A stretch of DNA of 23,183 bases from Actinomyces sp. ICM47 (GTDB lineage: Bacteria > Actinomycetota > Actinomycetes > Actinomycetales > Actinomycetaceae): the NCBI RefSeq assembly GCF_000278725.1, contig NZ_ALCA01000018.1, positions 1 to 23,183 on the forward strand, in the 5' to 3' direction. Positions 14,724 to 22,581 of the stretch are shown here, piece by piece (position 1 is the first letter of the stretch; the number at the start of each line of letters is the position of its first letter). The position numbers and the translations under genes were made by a program. The notes below the pieces were generated by a model that worked only from the letters and a program-made list of their open reading frames with translations, did not search any database and had not been told where the DNA came from.

Positions 14724-15752
14724 ATGGCATCTGTGTTGACCAAGAATGGGCGGCTGCGCGTGTGGGTGGTCCCCACGCTGGTCGCCCTCATCGTCGCGTG
14801 CGCGGCGGCGGCCATGTTGATTGGTCGTTTTTCCGTGTCTCTGGAGGACGTGGTCGCGGCGCTGCGCGCGAGGTTTTGGGGCGGACCGTCGGTGTCGCCC
14901 CGCATCAACTCAGTCGTGTTTGACCTGCGGGCACCGCGCATCATCGTGGCGATCCTGATCGGCGGGGGCCTATCCGTCGCGGGTGCCTCCTTCCAGTCGC
15001 TCTTCTCCAACCCCCTGGCCACGCCGGACACCCTGGGCGTCGCGGCGGGCACGTGCGTCGGCGCAGTGATCGCCCTACTGCTGGACTGGAACCTGATCGG
15101 CGTGCAGGCCGCGGCCCTCGCGGCGGGCCTGGCGACGATGGCTTTCACGACGGCAATTTCGCGCACGCGCACGGGCGCGTTCAACGTCATCACGCTCGTG
15201 CTCGGCGGCGTCATCGTCTCCGCCCTGGCGAACGCGGTCCTCTCGCTCCTCAAGCTCACGGCCGACCCGACGAGTCAGCTCCCCGAGATCACCTACTGGC
15301 TCATGGGTTCACTCGCCGCGGTCACCTACCACCAGATCGCGCTGGGCGCCCCCTTCATCATCGCGGGCGTCGTCATCATCGTGGCACTGCGCTGGCAGCT
15401 CAATATCCTCTCCCTCTCAGAGGATGAGGCCCGCTCAGCCGGCGTGAACGTCTCCCTCATGCGCGCCATCCTCATCATCGCCTCGACGGTCATCACGGCC
15501 TCGGTCATTTCGATGTGCGGCCAGGTCGGTTGGGTCGGCTTGCTCGTGCCACACTGCGCGCGCATGCTGTGCGGACAGAACAACCGCGCGGTCATCCCCG
15601 TGTCGCTGCTGCTCGGGTCGGCGCTCATGATCGTCATCGATACGCTCGCGCGTTCCCTGTCAGCCTCGGAAATTCCCATTTCGATCCTGACGGCCATCAT
15701 CGGCGCCCCCTTCTTTATCGTGCTGCTGCGCCGGACGGGAGGAGCGCGATGA
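14724..15752 (+). CDS. FecCD-family iron-siderophore-type ABC permease
   Basis: A 342-residue inner-membrane permease of the BtuC/FecCD family with about ten hydrophobic helices. Signature segments are FDLRAPRIIVAILIGGGLSV, GASFQSLFSNPLATPDTLGV near residues 80-105, LGGVIVSALANAVLSL, the coupling-helix region SEDEARSAGVNVSLMR, and GQVGWVGLLVPHCARMLCG near the end. Start ATG 14724 follows GGAAGAGGA; an in-frame GTG at 14682 would begin at the base of the preceding hairpin and is less likely. The stop TGA overlaps the ATPase start (ATGA). Only one permease gene is present, so it should work as a homodimer. It is presumed to move the ligand delivered by the upstream lipoprotein. Confidence 0.92.
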   Translation: MASVLTKNGRLRVWVVPTLVALIVACAAAAMLIGRFSVSLEDVVAALRARFWGGPSVSPRINSVVFDLRAPRIIVAILIGGGLSVAGASFQSLFSNPLATPDTLGVAAGTCVGAVIALLLDWNLIGVQAAALAAGLATMAFTTAISRTRTGAFNVITLVLGGVIVSALANAVLSLLKLTADPTSQLPEITYWLMGSLAAVTYHQIALGAPFIIAGVVIIVALRWQLNILSLSEDEARSAGVNVSLMRAILIIASTVITASVISMCGQVGWVGLLVPHCARMLCGQNNRAVIPVSLLLGSALMIVIDTLARSLSASEIPISILTAIIGAPFFIVLLRRTGGAR

Positions 15753-16549
15753 TCAGTGTCGAAAACGCGACCTTCACCTATCCGGGTGCCACTTCCCCGA
15801 TCCTGAGGAACGTGTCCTTCGAGGTGCCCGAGCGCTCGCTCTTGGCGATCCTGGGACCCAACGGCGCGGGAAAGACAACGCTGCTGCGCACCATGATCGG
15901 CCTACAGAAGTGGGACAGCGGACGCACGCTCATCGACGGCACCCCCATTTCGTCGATGTCGACCCGGGCGCTGGGCCGTGTCCTGTCCTACGTGCCGCAG
16001 GCCCGCAACGCATCGAACGTGGCGCTCACCGGCCTCGAGATGGTGATGGTCGGGCGCGCCCCGCACATGCGCACCCTCGCTCAGCCCGGAGCGCGCGAGG
16101 AGCGTATGGCCCGCGACGTCCTCGACGAGGTGGGCGCCTCCCACCTGGCCGAGATGCCCTGCGCGACCATGTCGGGCGGCCAGTTCCAGATGATCCTCAT
16201 CGCCCGAGCGCTCGTCGCCGACCCGCGCGTCCTCGTGCTCGACGAGCCGGAGACCGGCCTCGATTTCCGCAACCAGCTCATCGTCCTCGGACTCCTCGAG
16301 CGCCTCGTGAGGGATCGAGGCCTCGCCGTTATCATGAACACGCACTACCCGGCGCACGCCCTGCGCGTCGCGGACCAGGTCGCGCTCTTCTCCTCCACGC
16401 ACGAGGCCGTGGTCGGCCCGGCGTCCTCCGTGATGAACGCGGACACCCTCGCGAGCGTCTTCGGGGTGGACGTGGCGATCGGAAACGTGACCTTCGAGGG
16501 TGAGGACGTGCAGGCTATCGTTCCGGTTCGTCTCACCTCAACAAACTAA
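15749..16549 (+). CDS. FepC/BtuD-type ABC transporter ATPase
   Basis: A 266-residue ATPase. Landmarks are Walker A GPNGAGKTT at residues 36-44, a Q-loop in LSYVPQAR, the signature MSGGQFQM near 141-148, Walker B VLVLDEPETGLD near 160-171 and the switch His in MNTHYPAHA. The signature is followed by FQMILIARAL where most relatives have QRVLIARAL, a mild variation. The ATG overlaps the permease stop and GGAGGA precedes it. It powers the upstream permease. Bases 16401-16412 inside the gene (encoding HEAVV) match 12 of 13 bases of the interspersed core in a non-catalytic C-terminal loop. No clear terminator follows. Confidence 0.93.
   Translation: MISVENATFTYPGATSPILRNVSFEVPERSLLAILGPNGAGKTTLLRTMIGLQKWDSGRTLIDGTPISSMSTRALGRVLSYVPQARNASNVALTGLEMVMVGRAPHMRTLAQPGAREERMARDVLDEVGASHLAEMPCATMSGGQFQMILIARALVADPRVLVLDEPETGLDFRNQLIVLGLLERLVRDRGLAVIMNTHYPAHALRVADQVALFSSTHEAVVGPASSVMNADTLASVFGVDVAIGNVTFEGEDVQAIVPVRLTSTN
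16401..16412 (+). repeat. Interspersed core, 12 of 13 bases
   Basis: ACGAGGCCGTGG, preceded by C instead of G, in a C-terminal loop of the FepC-type ATPase. Confidence 0.7.
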
Positions 16550-16591
16550 CCCGCCGCCACAGACGATACTTGGTCACGTTTTCGCAGGTCA

Positions 16592-16606
16592 GACACATTT
16601 TGTGTC
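16592..16606. promoter_or_regulatory. Perfect inverted repeat upstream of the cold-shock gene
   Basis: GACACA-TTT-TGTGTC (15 bases) lies about 145 bases before the cold-shock ATG. With a weak -10 (TACCGT, 16615-16620) just downstream, it would overlap the -35 region of that promoter, as a repressor site would. Both the promoter and the binder are guesses. Confidence 0.4.
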
Positions 16607-16750
16607 GAAGTGCGGTACCGTAAGAGTGTGATTCCACACGCTGCGCGCGGGTGTGTGAGAGACACCGGGGCGCGCGGGCGGGATCGCGTCGGTTTCCGCA
16701 GGCGAGACCGACCGGTGCCCCAGCGTTGGGGCGAACACGAAGGAGGGCCC

Positions 16751-16960
16751 ATGGCTACCGGGACCATTAAGTGGTTCAACGACGCCAAAGGCTTCGGGTT
16801 CATCACTCCCGATGACGAATCTGGCGACATCTTCGTGCACTATTCAACCATCATCGGCCAATCTGGGCGCCGCACTCTTCTTGAGGGCGAGAGGGTCGAA
16901 TATGAGGTGATTGAGGGACCCAAGGGTCTCCAAGCCATGAATGTGGCACGAACCGAGTGA
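16751..16960 (+). CDS. Cold-shock domain protein (CspA family)
   Basis: A 69-residue single cold-shock domain: GTIKWFNDAKGFGFI holds the first RNA-binding motif (KGFGF) and DIFVHYSTI the second (FVHY). Start ATG 16751 has a strong AAGGAGG seven bases upstream. Such proteins bind single-stranded RNA and DNA and melt RNA structure, at low temperature or constitutively. The 5' region from about 16620 to 16750 is long, GC-rich and able to fold, as in many csp leaders, which act as thermosensors in other bacteria; that is only an analogy here. The charged, slightly longer loop IIGQSGRRTLLEGERV is typical of the actinobacterial form. Confidence 0.95.
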   Translation: MATGTIKWFNDAKGFGFITPDDESGDIFVHYSTIIGQSGRRTLLEGERVEYEVIEGPKGLQAMNVARTE

Positions 16961-16964
16961 CATT

Positions 16965-16997
16965 GTGTGCCCGGGTGGATCATCCACTCGGGCACAC
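16965..16997 (+). terminator. Hairpin terminator after the cold-shock gene
   Basis: GTGTGCCCGGGTGGA (16965-16979), loop TCA, TCCACTCGGGCACAC (16983-16997): a 15-bp stem with one G-T wobble, starting four bases after the stop. No T run follows directly (one appears only at 17030-17035), as is common for actinobacterial terminators. Confidence 0.75.
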
Positions 16998-17035
16998 GTG
17001 CATGAAGCGACATATTCATCGGAACCCTATTTTTT

Positions 17036-17075
17036 GACGTCGCAGCCATCCTTGAAAGACTCTTGATGCGACGTC
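17036..17075. repeat. 9-bp perfect inverted repeat in the csp/membrane-peptide gap
   Basis: GACGTCGCA (17036-17044) and TGCGACGTC (17067-17075) are exact complements separated by 22 bases, with a T6 run immediately before the left arm. It may be an operator pair or an RNA stem; no gene lies on it. Confidence 0.6.
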
Positions 17076-17106
17076 TGTGCACTCCCTAACAAGCACTTGT
17101 GCGGTA

Positions 17107-17135
17107 TAGACCATGCGGTTATTTGCGCGTAGAAT
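17107..17135 (+). promoter_or_regulatory. Promoter directly ahead of a terminator
   Basis: TAGACC (17107-17112), a 17-base spacer and TAGAAT (17130-17135) suggest a start near 17142. The terminator stem begins about six bases later, so this promoter would yield either a ~40-base RNA or, by read-through, the mRNA for the 72-residue peptide. Confidence 0.5.
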
Positions 17136-17147
17136 CAGTGATGCACC

Positions 17148-17181
17148 AACGGGGGCGACAACACGTCGGCCCCGTTTTTTG
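17148..17181 (+). terminator. Intrinsic terminator/attenuator upstream of the 72-residue peptide gene
   Basis: ACGGGGGCGAC (17149-17159), loop AACAC, GTCGGCCCCGT (17165-17175) with one G-G mismatch, followed by TTTTTT (17175-17180). The stem and T run are strong. Two more hairpins follow before the gene (GCCGCCC/GGGCGGC at 17189-17206 and GGGCC/GGCCC just after), so the leader is highly structured. Confidence 0.75.
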
Positions 17182-17289
17182 ATGCAGAGCCGCCCACCCG
17201 GGCGGCGCGGGCCAAGAGGCCCACACAACACGCTGGCGTGCGGGGCGCGCTTCGCGCATCCGTGCGAAGACACTCACAAGGAGAACCTC

Positions 17290-17508
17290 ATGAACCAGAT
17301 CGTCAAGGCTGAAACCGCCCCCACCATGAGCCAGGCCACCACCTCGGCCTCCGTCTTCATCGCCCTCGTCGTCATCCTCGCCGGCCTCGGCATGGCCGCC
17401 GCCCTCCAGGTCGGCTCGGTCGCTTCCGCTGTTCTCGCTGTCGTCGTCGCCCTGACTGCTCTGATCGTCTCCCCCGCGCTCCTCTCGATCGCTCGCACGC
17501 GCGCCTGA
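17290..17508 (+). CDS. Small hydrophobic membrane protein, function unknown
   Basis: A 72-residue protein starting at ATG 17290, seven bases after AAGGAGAA. The first 19 residues are polar (MNQIVKAETAPTMSQ), then two hydrophobic segments (about 21-42, FIALVVILAGLGMAAAL; and about 46-68, VASAVLAVVVALTALIV) ending in a basic tail (ARTRA). This fits a two-helix inner-membrane hairpin with both ends inside. I do not recognise the family. Codons are those of well-expressed genes here (GTC, GCC, CTC), and it has its own structured leader and strong terminator, so it appears to be a real, independently expressed gene. Confidence 0.75.
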   Translation: MNQIVKAETAPTMSQATTSASVFIALVVILAGLGMAAALQVGSVASAVLAVVVALTALIVSPALLSIARTRA

Positions 17509-17550
17509 GACCCTGCGGGGCGCGTGAGTTCCGCGCGCCCCTCCCCTGCC

Positions 17551-17583
17551 AGCGTGGCACCACCGAGGTGCCGCGCTTTTTCT
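17551..17583 (+). terminator. Intrinsic terminator of the 72-residue peptide gene
   Basis: AGCGTGGCACC (17551-17561) with GGTGCCGCGCT (17567-17577), one G-T wobble, then TTTTTCTTT. A second GC stem, GGGGCGCG/CGCGCCCC (17517-17524 with 17534-17541), precedes it. Confidence 0.88.
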
Positions 17584-17673
17584 TTACATAAAGACTCGCC
17601 TCAACGATAAGGGCGATATGACAAGCGGCGATTATGGCTCCAACATGCGCATATTGACCATCTGATAGAAGGA

Positions 17674-17702
17674 TTGCCAATTCCTGACAAGCATGACACA
17701 AT
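17674..17702 (+). promoter_or_regulatory. Candidate promoter of the Q/G/P-rich membrane protein gene
   Basis: TTGCCA (17674-17679), 17 bases, CACAAT (17697-17702); start expected near 17709, about 30 bases before the ATG at 17739. Confidence 0.45.
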
Positions 17703-17738
17703 GCACAGTTAACTTCCTGTCTGCGAAAGGTGTCAACA

Positions 17739-19220
17739 ATGTCAAACCCTCACTACGGCGGCCAGTTCGGTCAGCCGGGGAACACCGGCCAGTTCCAGGG
17801 CCAAGTTCCCCAGTCCAGTCAGCAATTCCAGGGTCAGATGCCCCAGCAGGCGGGTTTCAACGGCCAGATGCCCCAGGCTCCCCGCAAGAAGAACAACAAG
17901 GCAACGGCGTTGATCGCCGTGATCGTCGCCGCAGTCCTGGTCATCATTGGCGGCGGCGCGTTCGCCCTCACCCGCTCGCTCTCCGCGTCCGGCGGTTTCG
18001 CCAGCCCCAACGCACTGGCCAACTCCATTAATTCGGCGTTCAACTCCAACAAACTGACGTCGCTGGCCACAGCCCTGTCGCCCTCGGAGCTGAAGGCAGC
18101 AACGACCTGGCAGAAGGATTACAAGGCCAACGGCAAGGCCGACTGGTCGAAGCTGGTGAGTCCCGAAGCTTTGGCCGACTACATCGGCCAAATCGACCTC
18201 AGCAAGTCCACCATCGAGTATACGGTCGACGAGAAGTCGGAGAACCTGAGCCTCATCACGATCACGAAGTGGGAGGGTGAGGTCACGATCAAGCCGGAGC
18301 TCGTCGATAAGATTCGTCAGAACTACGAGAAGGCCAAGGGCGAGAAGCTCACAGCAAATGAATCCTCGATGCTCGACGACATGAAGTCCTCGCTCTCGAA
18401 GGAATCCACGTTTAGTGGCAACATCCTGGGTCAGCTCGATCTGGACACGCTGACGATCGTCTCCGTGAAGGAAGACGGCAAGTGGTACATTTCCCCGGCG
18501 ATGACGATGGCCGAACAGATGTACCCGACCAGCTCCATCCGTCCCAACTACGACGCTGACTTCACCGATGTCAAGGGGGCTTCCTCCGCCGAGGAGGCTG
18601 TCTCTGGCCTGGTTGACGCCCTGCGTAACGGCGCTGGCATGGGTGACAAGGACTTCTACCGCTACCTTGACCTGCCCGAGCGCCGCATTGCCGCGGTCTA
18701 CGGAGGCGCTGGCTCCGGCTCGGACACGAACATCGGCGCAGGTATTCAGGTGCACTGGGGTCTGACCTCCACGACGGTCACCGACGGCGCAATCGTCGGC
18801 TTCGGTACGACGTCCATCACCTTCGACGGCGACTACAAGGTCGATTTCAACAACGACACGGTTACCTTCGGTTTCCCCGATTTTAGCTCCAGCTACGGCT
18901 CGTCCAACAAGAACACGAGCAGCCAGTCTCAGAACCTGACTGTTCGCTTCACGGAGGGTCTGGTCAACCCCGAGCGCCTCGGCGTGTTCACGGTGAAGGA
19001 CAAGACCGGCTGGCACGTGTCCTTCATTCGAACTGCGGGCAACCTGAACCTGCTGGAAGCGACTGATGACGCGGTCAACCAGGCCGTCGATGGCATGAGC
19101 AGCTCCTTCGGCTATGGTTCCGACGTCTCGCCTGACGAAATGCGCGACATGGCAACGACCAACAAGCCGGTCGGCGCGATGCTTGTCATCGCGTGGAACT
19201 TCATGAAGAGCTTCAACTGA
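17739..19220 (+). CDS. Membrane-anchored protein with Q/G/P-rich cytoplasmic tail, function unknown
   Basis: A 493-residue protein. I chose ATG 17739, which has GAAAGG eight bases upstream; the in-frame GTG at 17730 overlaps that ribosome site. Residues 1-50 are Gln/Gly/Pro-rich with imperfect repeats (QFQGQVPQ, QFQGQMPQ, FNGQMPQ), then basic RKKNNK, then one membrane helix at about 55-77 (LIAVIVAAVLVIIGGGAFAL). The remaining 410 residues should be outside the cell: Ser-, Asp- and Lys-rich with two alpha/beta portions (a first containing ITKWEGEVTIKPELVDKI, a second containing GIQVHWGLTSTTVTDGAIVG). No catalytic motif or sorting signal is visible. Such architectures are common in actinobacterial envelope proteins. 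I do not recognise the family. It stands alone between its promoter and a bidirectional terminator. Confidence 0.85.
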   Translation: MSNPHYGGQFGQPGNTGQFQGQVPQSSQQFQGQMPQQAGFNGQMPQAPRKKNNKATALIAVIVAAVLVIIGGGAFALTRSLSASGGFASPNALANSINSAFNSNKLTSLATALSPSELKAATTWQKDYKANGKADWSKLVSPEALADYIGQIDLSKSTIEYTVDEKSENLSLITITKWEGEVTIKPELVDKIRQNYEKAKGEKLTANESSMLDDMKSSLSKESTFSGNILGQLDLDTLTIVSVKEDGKWYISPAMTMAEQMYPTSSIRPNYDADFTDVKGASSAEEAVSGLVDALRNGAGMGDKDFYRYLDLPERRIAAVYGGAGSGSDTNIGAGIQVHWGLTSTTVTDGAIVGFGTTSITFDGDYKVDFNNDTVTFGFPDFSSSYGSSNKNTSSQSQNLTVRFTEGLVNPERLGVFTVKDKTGWHVSFIRTAGNLNLLEATDDAVNQAVDGMSSSFGYGSDVSPDEMRDMATTNKPVGAMLVIAWNFMKSFN

Positions 19221-19233
19221 CGTTTGCACGCGC

Positions 19234-19278
19234 GCGAGGGGGGGCGGGAATCCGACAGGGTTCCCGCCCCCCCCTCGC
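19234..19278. terminator. Bidirectional terminator between convergent genes
   Basis: GCGAGGGGGGGCGGGAA (19234-19250) pairs with TTCCCGCC(C)nCTCGC (19261-19278) across a 10-base loop, about 16 bp with one bulged C. It sits midway between the convergent stop codons at 19220 and 19312 and can serve both strands. Confidence 0.8.
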
Positions 19279-19311
19279 CCATCCACGGCACAGACGCCGC
19301 GGCGCGGTTGG

Positions 19312-20697
19312 CTACTCGGGCTGAGCCGCAGCGGCAGCCTGCGCGGCGGCCGGAGCTGCAGCGGCGATGGCCTCCAGCTCCGCCTCCCCGTGAGCGCCGG
19401 ACACGAACCACACCTCGTACACCGAGGGTGGCAGGGCCACGCCCGAGGACAGGAAGGAGTGGAAGAAGGGAGCGTAACGCCACGCCTCCTGGGCGCGCGC
19501 CTGGTCGTAGTCGTACACGCCCGAGGCAGCCGCGGCCTCGCCAAACATGACGGAGAACAGGGACCCCGTGCGCTGGACGCGATGGGCGACACCGGCAGCG
19601 CTGAGCGCGTCCGACACGATCATGCTGATTTCCTGCGCCGAGGCGTTGACGCGGTCGTACACGCTCTGATCGGCCAGTTCGAGGGTGCGCAGGCCAGCGG
19701 CCGTGGCCAGGGGATTGCCCGAGAGGGTGCCCGCCTGGTAGACGGGGCCCAGGGGAGCCAGCAGGTCCATGACGTCCGCGCGCCCGGCCACGGCGGCCAG
19801 GGGCATGCCGCCGCCCACAACTTTGCCGAAGGTCACGAGGTCGGGCACCCAGTCGGCACGCTCAACGGAGGAGGCGTCGACGAAACCAGCGCCGTAGCCG
19901 CCCGCGGGCGCGCCGTCGACCCACCCGGCCACGGCCTCGAGGCCCCACCAGCCGGCGGGGTCGACGCGGAAGCCGGTGAGGACCTCGTCGAGGATCATGA
20001 GCGCGCCGTGCGCGGTGCACAGGCGGCGGATCTCTCGGTTCCACCCGGGGTGGGGCGGGACCGTGCCCATGTTGGCGGGGGCACCCTCGAAGATGACGGC
20101 AGCGATACTCTCACCCGCCTGCTCGAAGCACGCGCGCAGGGCGTCGACATCGTTGTAGGGCAGGACGATCGTCTGCGCGGTGATGGCCTCGGGGACGCCC
20201 GCGGAACCGGGCAGGCCGCCGGTGGCGACGCCCGAGCCGGCGGCGGCGAGCAGGCCGTCGGAATGACCGTGGTAATTGCCGGCGAATTTCACGATGAGGT
20301 CGCGCCCGGTCGCACCGCGCGCCAAGCGGATCGCCGTCATCGTCGCCTCGGTGCCCGTCGACACGAAGCGGACGCGCTGCGCGAAGGGCACGCGCTCGCG
20401 CACGGCGGCGGCCAGCAGCGTCTCAGTTTCGGTGGGTGCGCCGAAAGACAGGCCGCGCGAGGCGGCCTCCTGGACGGCGGCGACCACCTCGGGGTGCGCG
20501 TGACCGAGCAGCGCCGGGCCCCACGACCCGACCAGGTCCACGTAGGAGCGTCCCTCGACGTCGGTGACGCGCGCGCCGCTCGCGCTCGCGATGAAGCGCG
20601 GGGTGCCGCCGACGCCGCCGAAGGCGCGCACGGGCGAGTCCACGCCGCCGGGGATCACGGATTTTGCTTGGGAGAATGCGGTTTCGTTAGTGGTCAT
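19312..20697 (-). CDS. hemL: Glutamate-1-semialdehyde 2,1-aminomutase
   Basis: A 461-residue PLP enzyme that converts glutamate-1-semialdehyde to 5-aminolevulinate, the committed C5-pathway precursor of heme. Motifs: [13 protein letters not shown] at the start, [29 protein letters not shown], the PLP-Asp segment [12 protein letters not shown] and the Schiff-base Lys in [11 protein letters not shown] near residue 292. The family is usually about 425-435 residues; the excess is mainly a C-terminal Ala-rich tail ending [17 protein letters not shown], probably disordered. Start ATG 20697 has AAGG five bases upstream; an ATG four codons earlier lacks one. It lies 49 bases after hemB on the same strand and is the last gene of the hem cluster. 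Confidence 0.95.
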   Translation of the reverse strand: MTTNETAFSQAKSVIPGGVDSPVRAFGGVGGTPRFIASASGARVTDVEGRSYVDLVGSWGPALLGHAHPEVVAAVQEAASRGLSFGAPTETETLLAAAVRERVPFAQRVRFVSTGTEATMTAIRLARGATGRDLIVKFAGNYHGHSDGLLAAAGSGVATGGLPGSAGVPEAITAQTIVLPYNDVDALRACFEQAGESIAAVIFEGAPANMGTVPPHPGWNREIRRLCTAHGALMILDEVLTGFRVDPAGWWGLEAVAGWVDGAPAGGYGAGFVDASSVERADWVPDLVTFGKVVGGGMPLAAVAGRADVMDLLAPLGPVYQAGTLSGNPLATAAGLRTLELADQSVYDRVNASAQEISMIVSDALSAAGVAHRVQRTGSLFSVMFGEAAAASGVYDYDQARAQEAWRYAPFFHSFLSSGVALPPSVYEVWFVSGAHGEAELEAIAAAAPAAAQAAAAAQPE

Positions 20698-20746
20698 AGC
20701 TACCTTCATCAGGAGTAAGAGGAAACAGGAGCACGGGGATGCGCGC

Positions 20747-21778
20747 TCAGCGGGTCCGGCGGGCGACCTCGAGGGCCCAGTAGGTGAGGACGGAGTCGGC
20801 TCCCGCACGGAAGATACCGGTGAGGGATTCGTCGATGACGCGCGTGCGGTCGATCCACCCGTTGGAGGCGGCGGCCTCGACCATCGCGTACTCGCCGGAC
20901 ACCTGGTAGGCGGCGACGGGAATATCGGAGGCAGCGGCCACGTCGGCCAGCACGTCCAGGTAGGGTCCGGCGGGCTTGACCATGAGCATGTCGGCGCCCT
21001 CGGCCGCGTCGAGCAGCGCCTCGAAGAGGCCTTCGCGTCGGTTCGCGGGGTCCTGCTGGTAGGTGCGTCGGTCGCCCTTGAGCGTGGATCCGACGGCCTC
21101 GCGGAAGGGCCCGAAGTAGGCGGACGCGTACTTCGCGGAGTAGGCAAGGATCGCGACGTCCGCGTGTCCCGCCTGGTCGAGAGCGGCGCGGATCGCAGCG
21201 ACCTGACCGTCCATCATGCCCGAGGGCGACACCATGTGCGCACCCGCGCGCGCCTGGGAAATCGCCATCGCCTGGTAGAGCGGCAGGGTCGCGTCGTTGT
21301 CGACGCCGCCTTCGGCATCGAGGAGGCCGCAGTGCCCGTGGTCGGTGAACTCATCCAGGCAGGTGTCCGCGCACACGACGAGGGCGTCGCCGACCTCGGC
21401 GCGCACGGCAGCGAGGCCACGGTTGAGGATCCCGTCCTCCGCCCACGCCTGGGAGCCGATCGCGTCGCGGTGGGAGGGCACGCCGAACAGGTCGATGGCG
21501 CCCACGCCGGCTTCGGCGGCCTCGGCTGCGGCCCGGCGCAGCGAGTCGATCGTGTGCTGGTACTGGCCGGGCATTGCGTCGATCTCGCGGGGTTCGTCGA
21601 TGTCGTCGCGCACGAAGACGGGCCAGATGAGCTTGGCGGGGTCGACGTGGGTTTCGCGCACGAGCGCGCGCATCGCGGGGGTCGAGCGCAGGCGGCGCGG
21701 GCGAATCGTCGGGATCGGGGAGGAGTCCACCCCGGCCTCGGCCAGGTAGGAGGTGACGGATTCGGGGACGGTAGTCAT
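20747..21778 (-). CDS. hemB: Porphobilinogen synthase (5-aminolevulinate dehydratase)
   Basis: A 343-residue cytosolic enzyme that joins two 5-aminolevulinates into porphobilinogen. Both Schiff-base lysines are visible: K216 in [17 protein letters not shown] and K268 in [13 protein letters not shown]. The metal-site segment reads [14 protein letters not shown], with two Cys and an Asp where classic zinc enzymes have three Cys, as in other actinobacterial HemB; zinc binding may be altered. The N-terminus carries [18 protein letters not shown], the standard arm used in octamer assembly. The ATG (21776-21778) overlaps the stop of hemD (21775-21777), so translation is coupled. Downstream is hemL. 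Confidence 0.97.
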   Translation of the reverse strand: MTTVPESVTSYLAEAGVDSSPIPTIRPRRLRSTPAMRALVRETHVDPAKLIWPVFVRDDIDEPREIDAMPGQYQHTIDSLRRAAAEAAEAGVGAIDLFGVPSHRDAIGSQAWAEDGILNRGLAAVRAEVGDALVVCADTCLDEFTDHGHCGLLDAEGGVDNDATLPLYQAMAISQARAGAHMVSPSGMMDGQVAAIRAALDQAGHADVAILAYSAKYASAYFGPFREAVGSTLKGDRRTYQQDPANRREGLFEALLDAAEGADMLMVKPAGPYLDVLADVAAASDIPVAAYQVSGEYAMVEAAASNGWIDRTRVIDESLTGIFRAGADSVLTYWALEVARRTR

Positions 21779-22581
21779 GAGTTTCTTTCTTCAGGTACGT
21801 CGGCTTGGGCGGGGCGGGTGAGGGCGTCGACGAGGGCGCAGACGATGGCCTCGGGTGTGGGGGACGAGGCCTGGGCTGCGACCGCGATCCCCTGACGCCT
21901 GGCGGTGGCGGCGGTGGGCGCGCCGATGGTCACAACCCGGGTTGTGGGGGGCGGCAGGCCGAGGAGCGGGGGGAGGGCGCGCGCCTGGGAGGATGCAGTG
22001 AGCACCGCGCCGTCGTAGTACCCCGCGCGGAAATTCCCCGCGATATCGGCGTCAATATCACCGGCGCCTGCGGGGAGAGTGGTGTAGGCGTCGACGGCCT
22101 CGACGCTCCAACCGAGGGCGCGTAGCCCTTCCGGCAGCGTATCGGGGGCGAGCGCCGACCGGGGGATGAGGATCGGGCGCGCGCCAGAGTCCGGGGCTGG
22201 GAAGTACTGAAGCAGTTCGGCGGCAGACCCGCCACCGGTCAGGTCGGCGCTGACTCCCGCGTGGTCGCTGATCCATCGGGCCGTGACCTCTCCGACGGCG
22301 GCGATGCGCGTGCCAAGCGAGCGCGCCCGTGGAAGGGCGTCCGCGACGGCACGCGCGGACCTCCAGGAGGAGAATACGACCCACGCGTACTCCCCGTCGA
22401 CAAGGTGGTCACGGGCCGCGTCGAGCTGCGCGGAGTCCAGCGGCGTCGACACGGTGAGGGCGAGAGCATCCACCCGCGCCCCGGCAAGGCGCAGGGCGCG
22501 AGCGATGGCGTCATCGGGTTTGACTCGGGTCAGGAGGATTCGCCGCCCGTTCAGGGGCGCTCTCACGAAAGGTTCGTTCAC
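21775..22581 (-). CDS. hemD: Uroporphyrinogen-III synthase
   Basis: A 268-residue enzyme that closes and inverts ring D of hydroxymethylbilane to give uroporphyrinogen III. HemD proteins are poorly conserved, but [20 protein letters not shown] at the start, [28 protein letters not shown] in the middle and [17 protein letters not shown] near the end match the two-domain family pattern. Start GTG 22581 overlaps the hemC stop (GTGA), and its stop overlaps the hemB start. Position between hemC and hemB supports the call. Confidence 0.92.
   Translation of the reverse strand: MNEPFVRAPLNGRRILLTRVKPDDAIARALRLAGARVDALALTVSTPLDSAQLDAARDHLVDGEYAWVVFSSWRSARAVADALPRARSLGTRIAAVGEVTARWISDHAGVSADLTGGGSAAELLQYFPAPDSGARPILIPRSALAPDTLPEGLRALGWSVEAVDAYTTLPAGAGDIDADIAGNFRAGYYDGAVLTASSQARALPPLLGLPPPTTRVVTIGAPTAATARRQGIAVAAQASSPTPEAIVCALVDALTRPAQADVPEERNS

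Noticed and set aside
1305..16412. The dispersed word as a Chi- or KOPS-like polar sequence
   Set aside because: Copies occur in both orientations within a short region, whereas such words are strongly skewed along one replichore; a genome-wide count would decide.
19927..19937. Eleven-base match to the dispersed word in hemL
   Set aside because: It encodes conserved LEAVAG residues of the enzyme and lacks the flanking bases, so chance is adequate.
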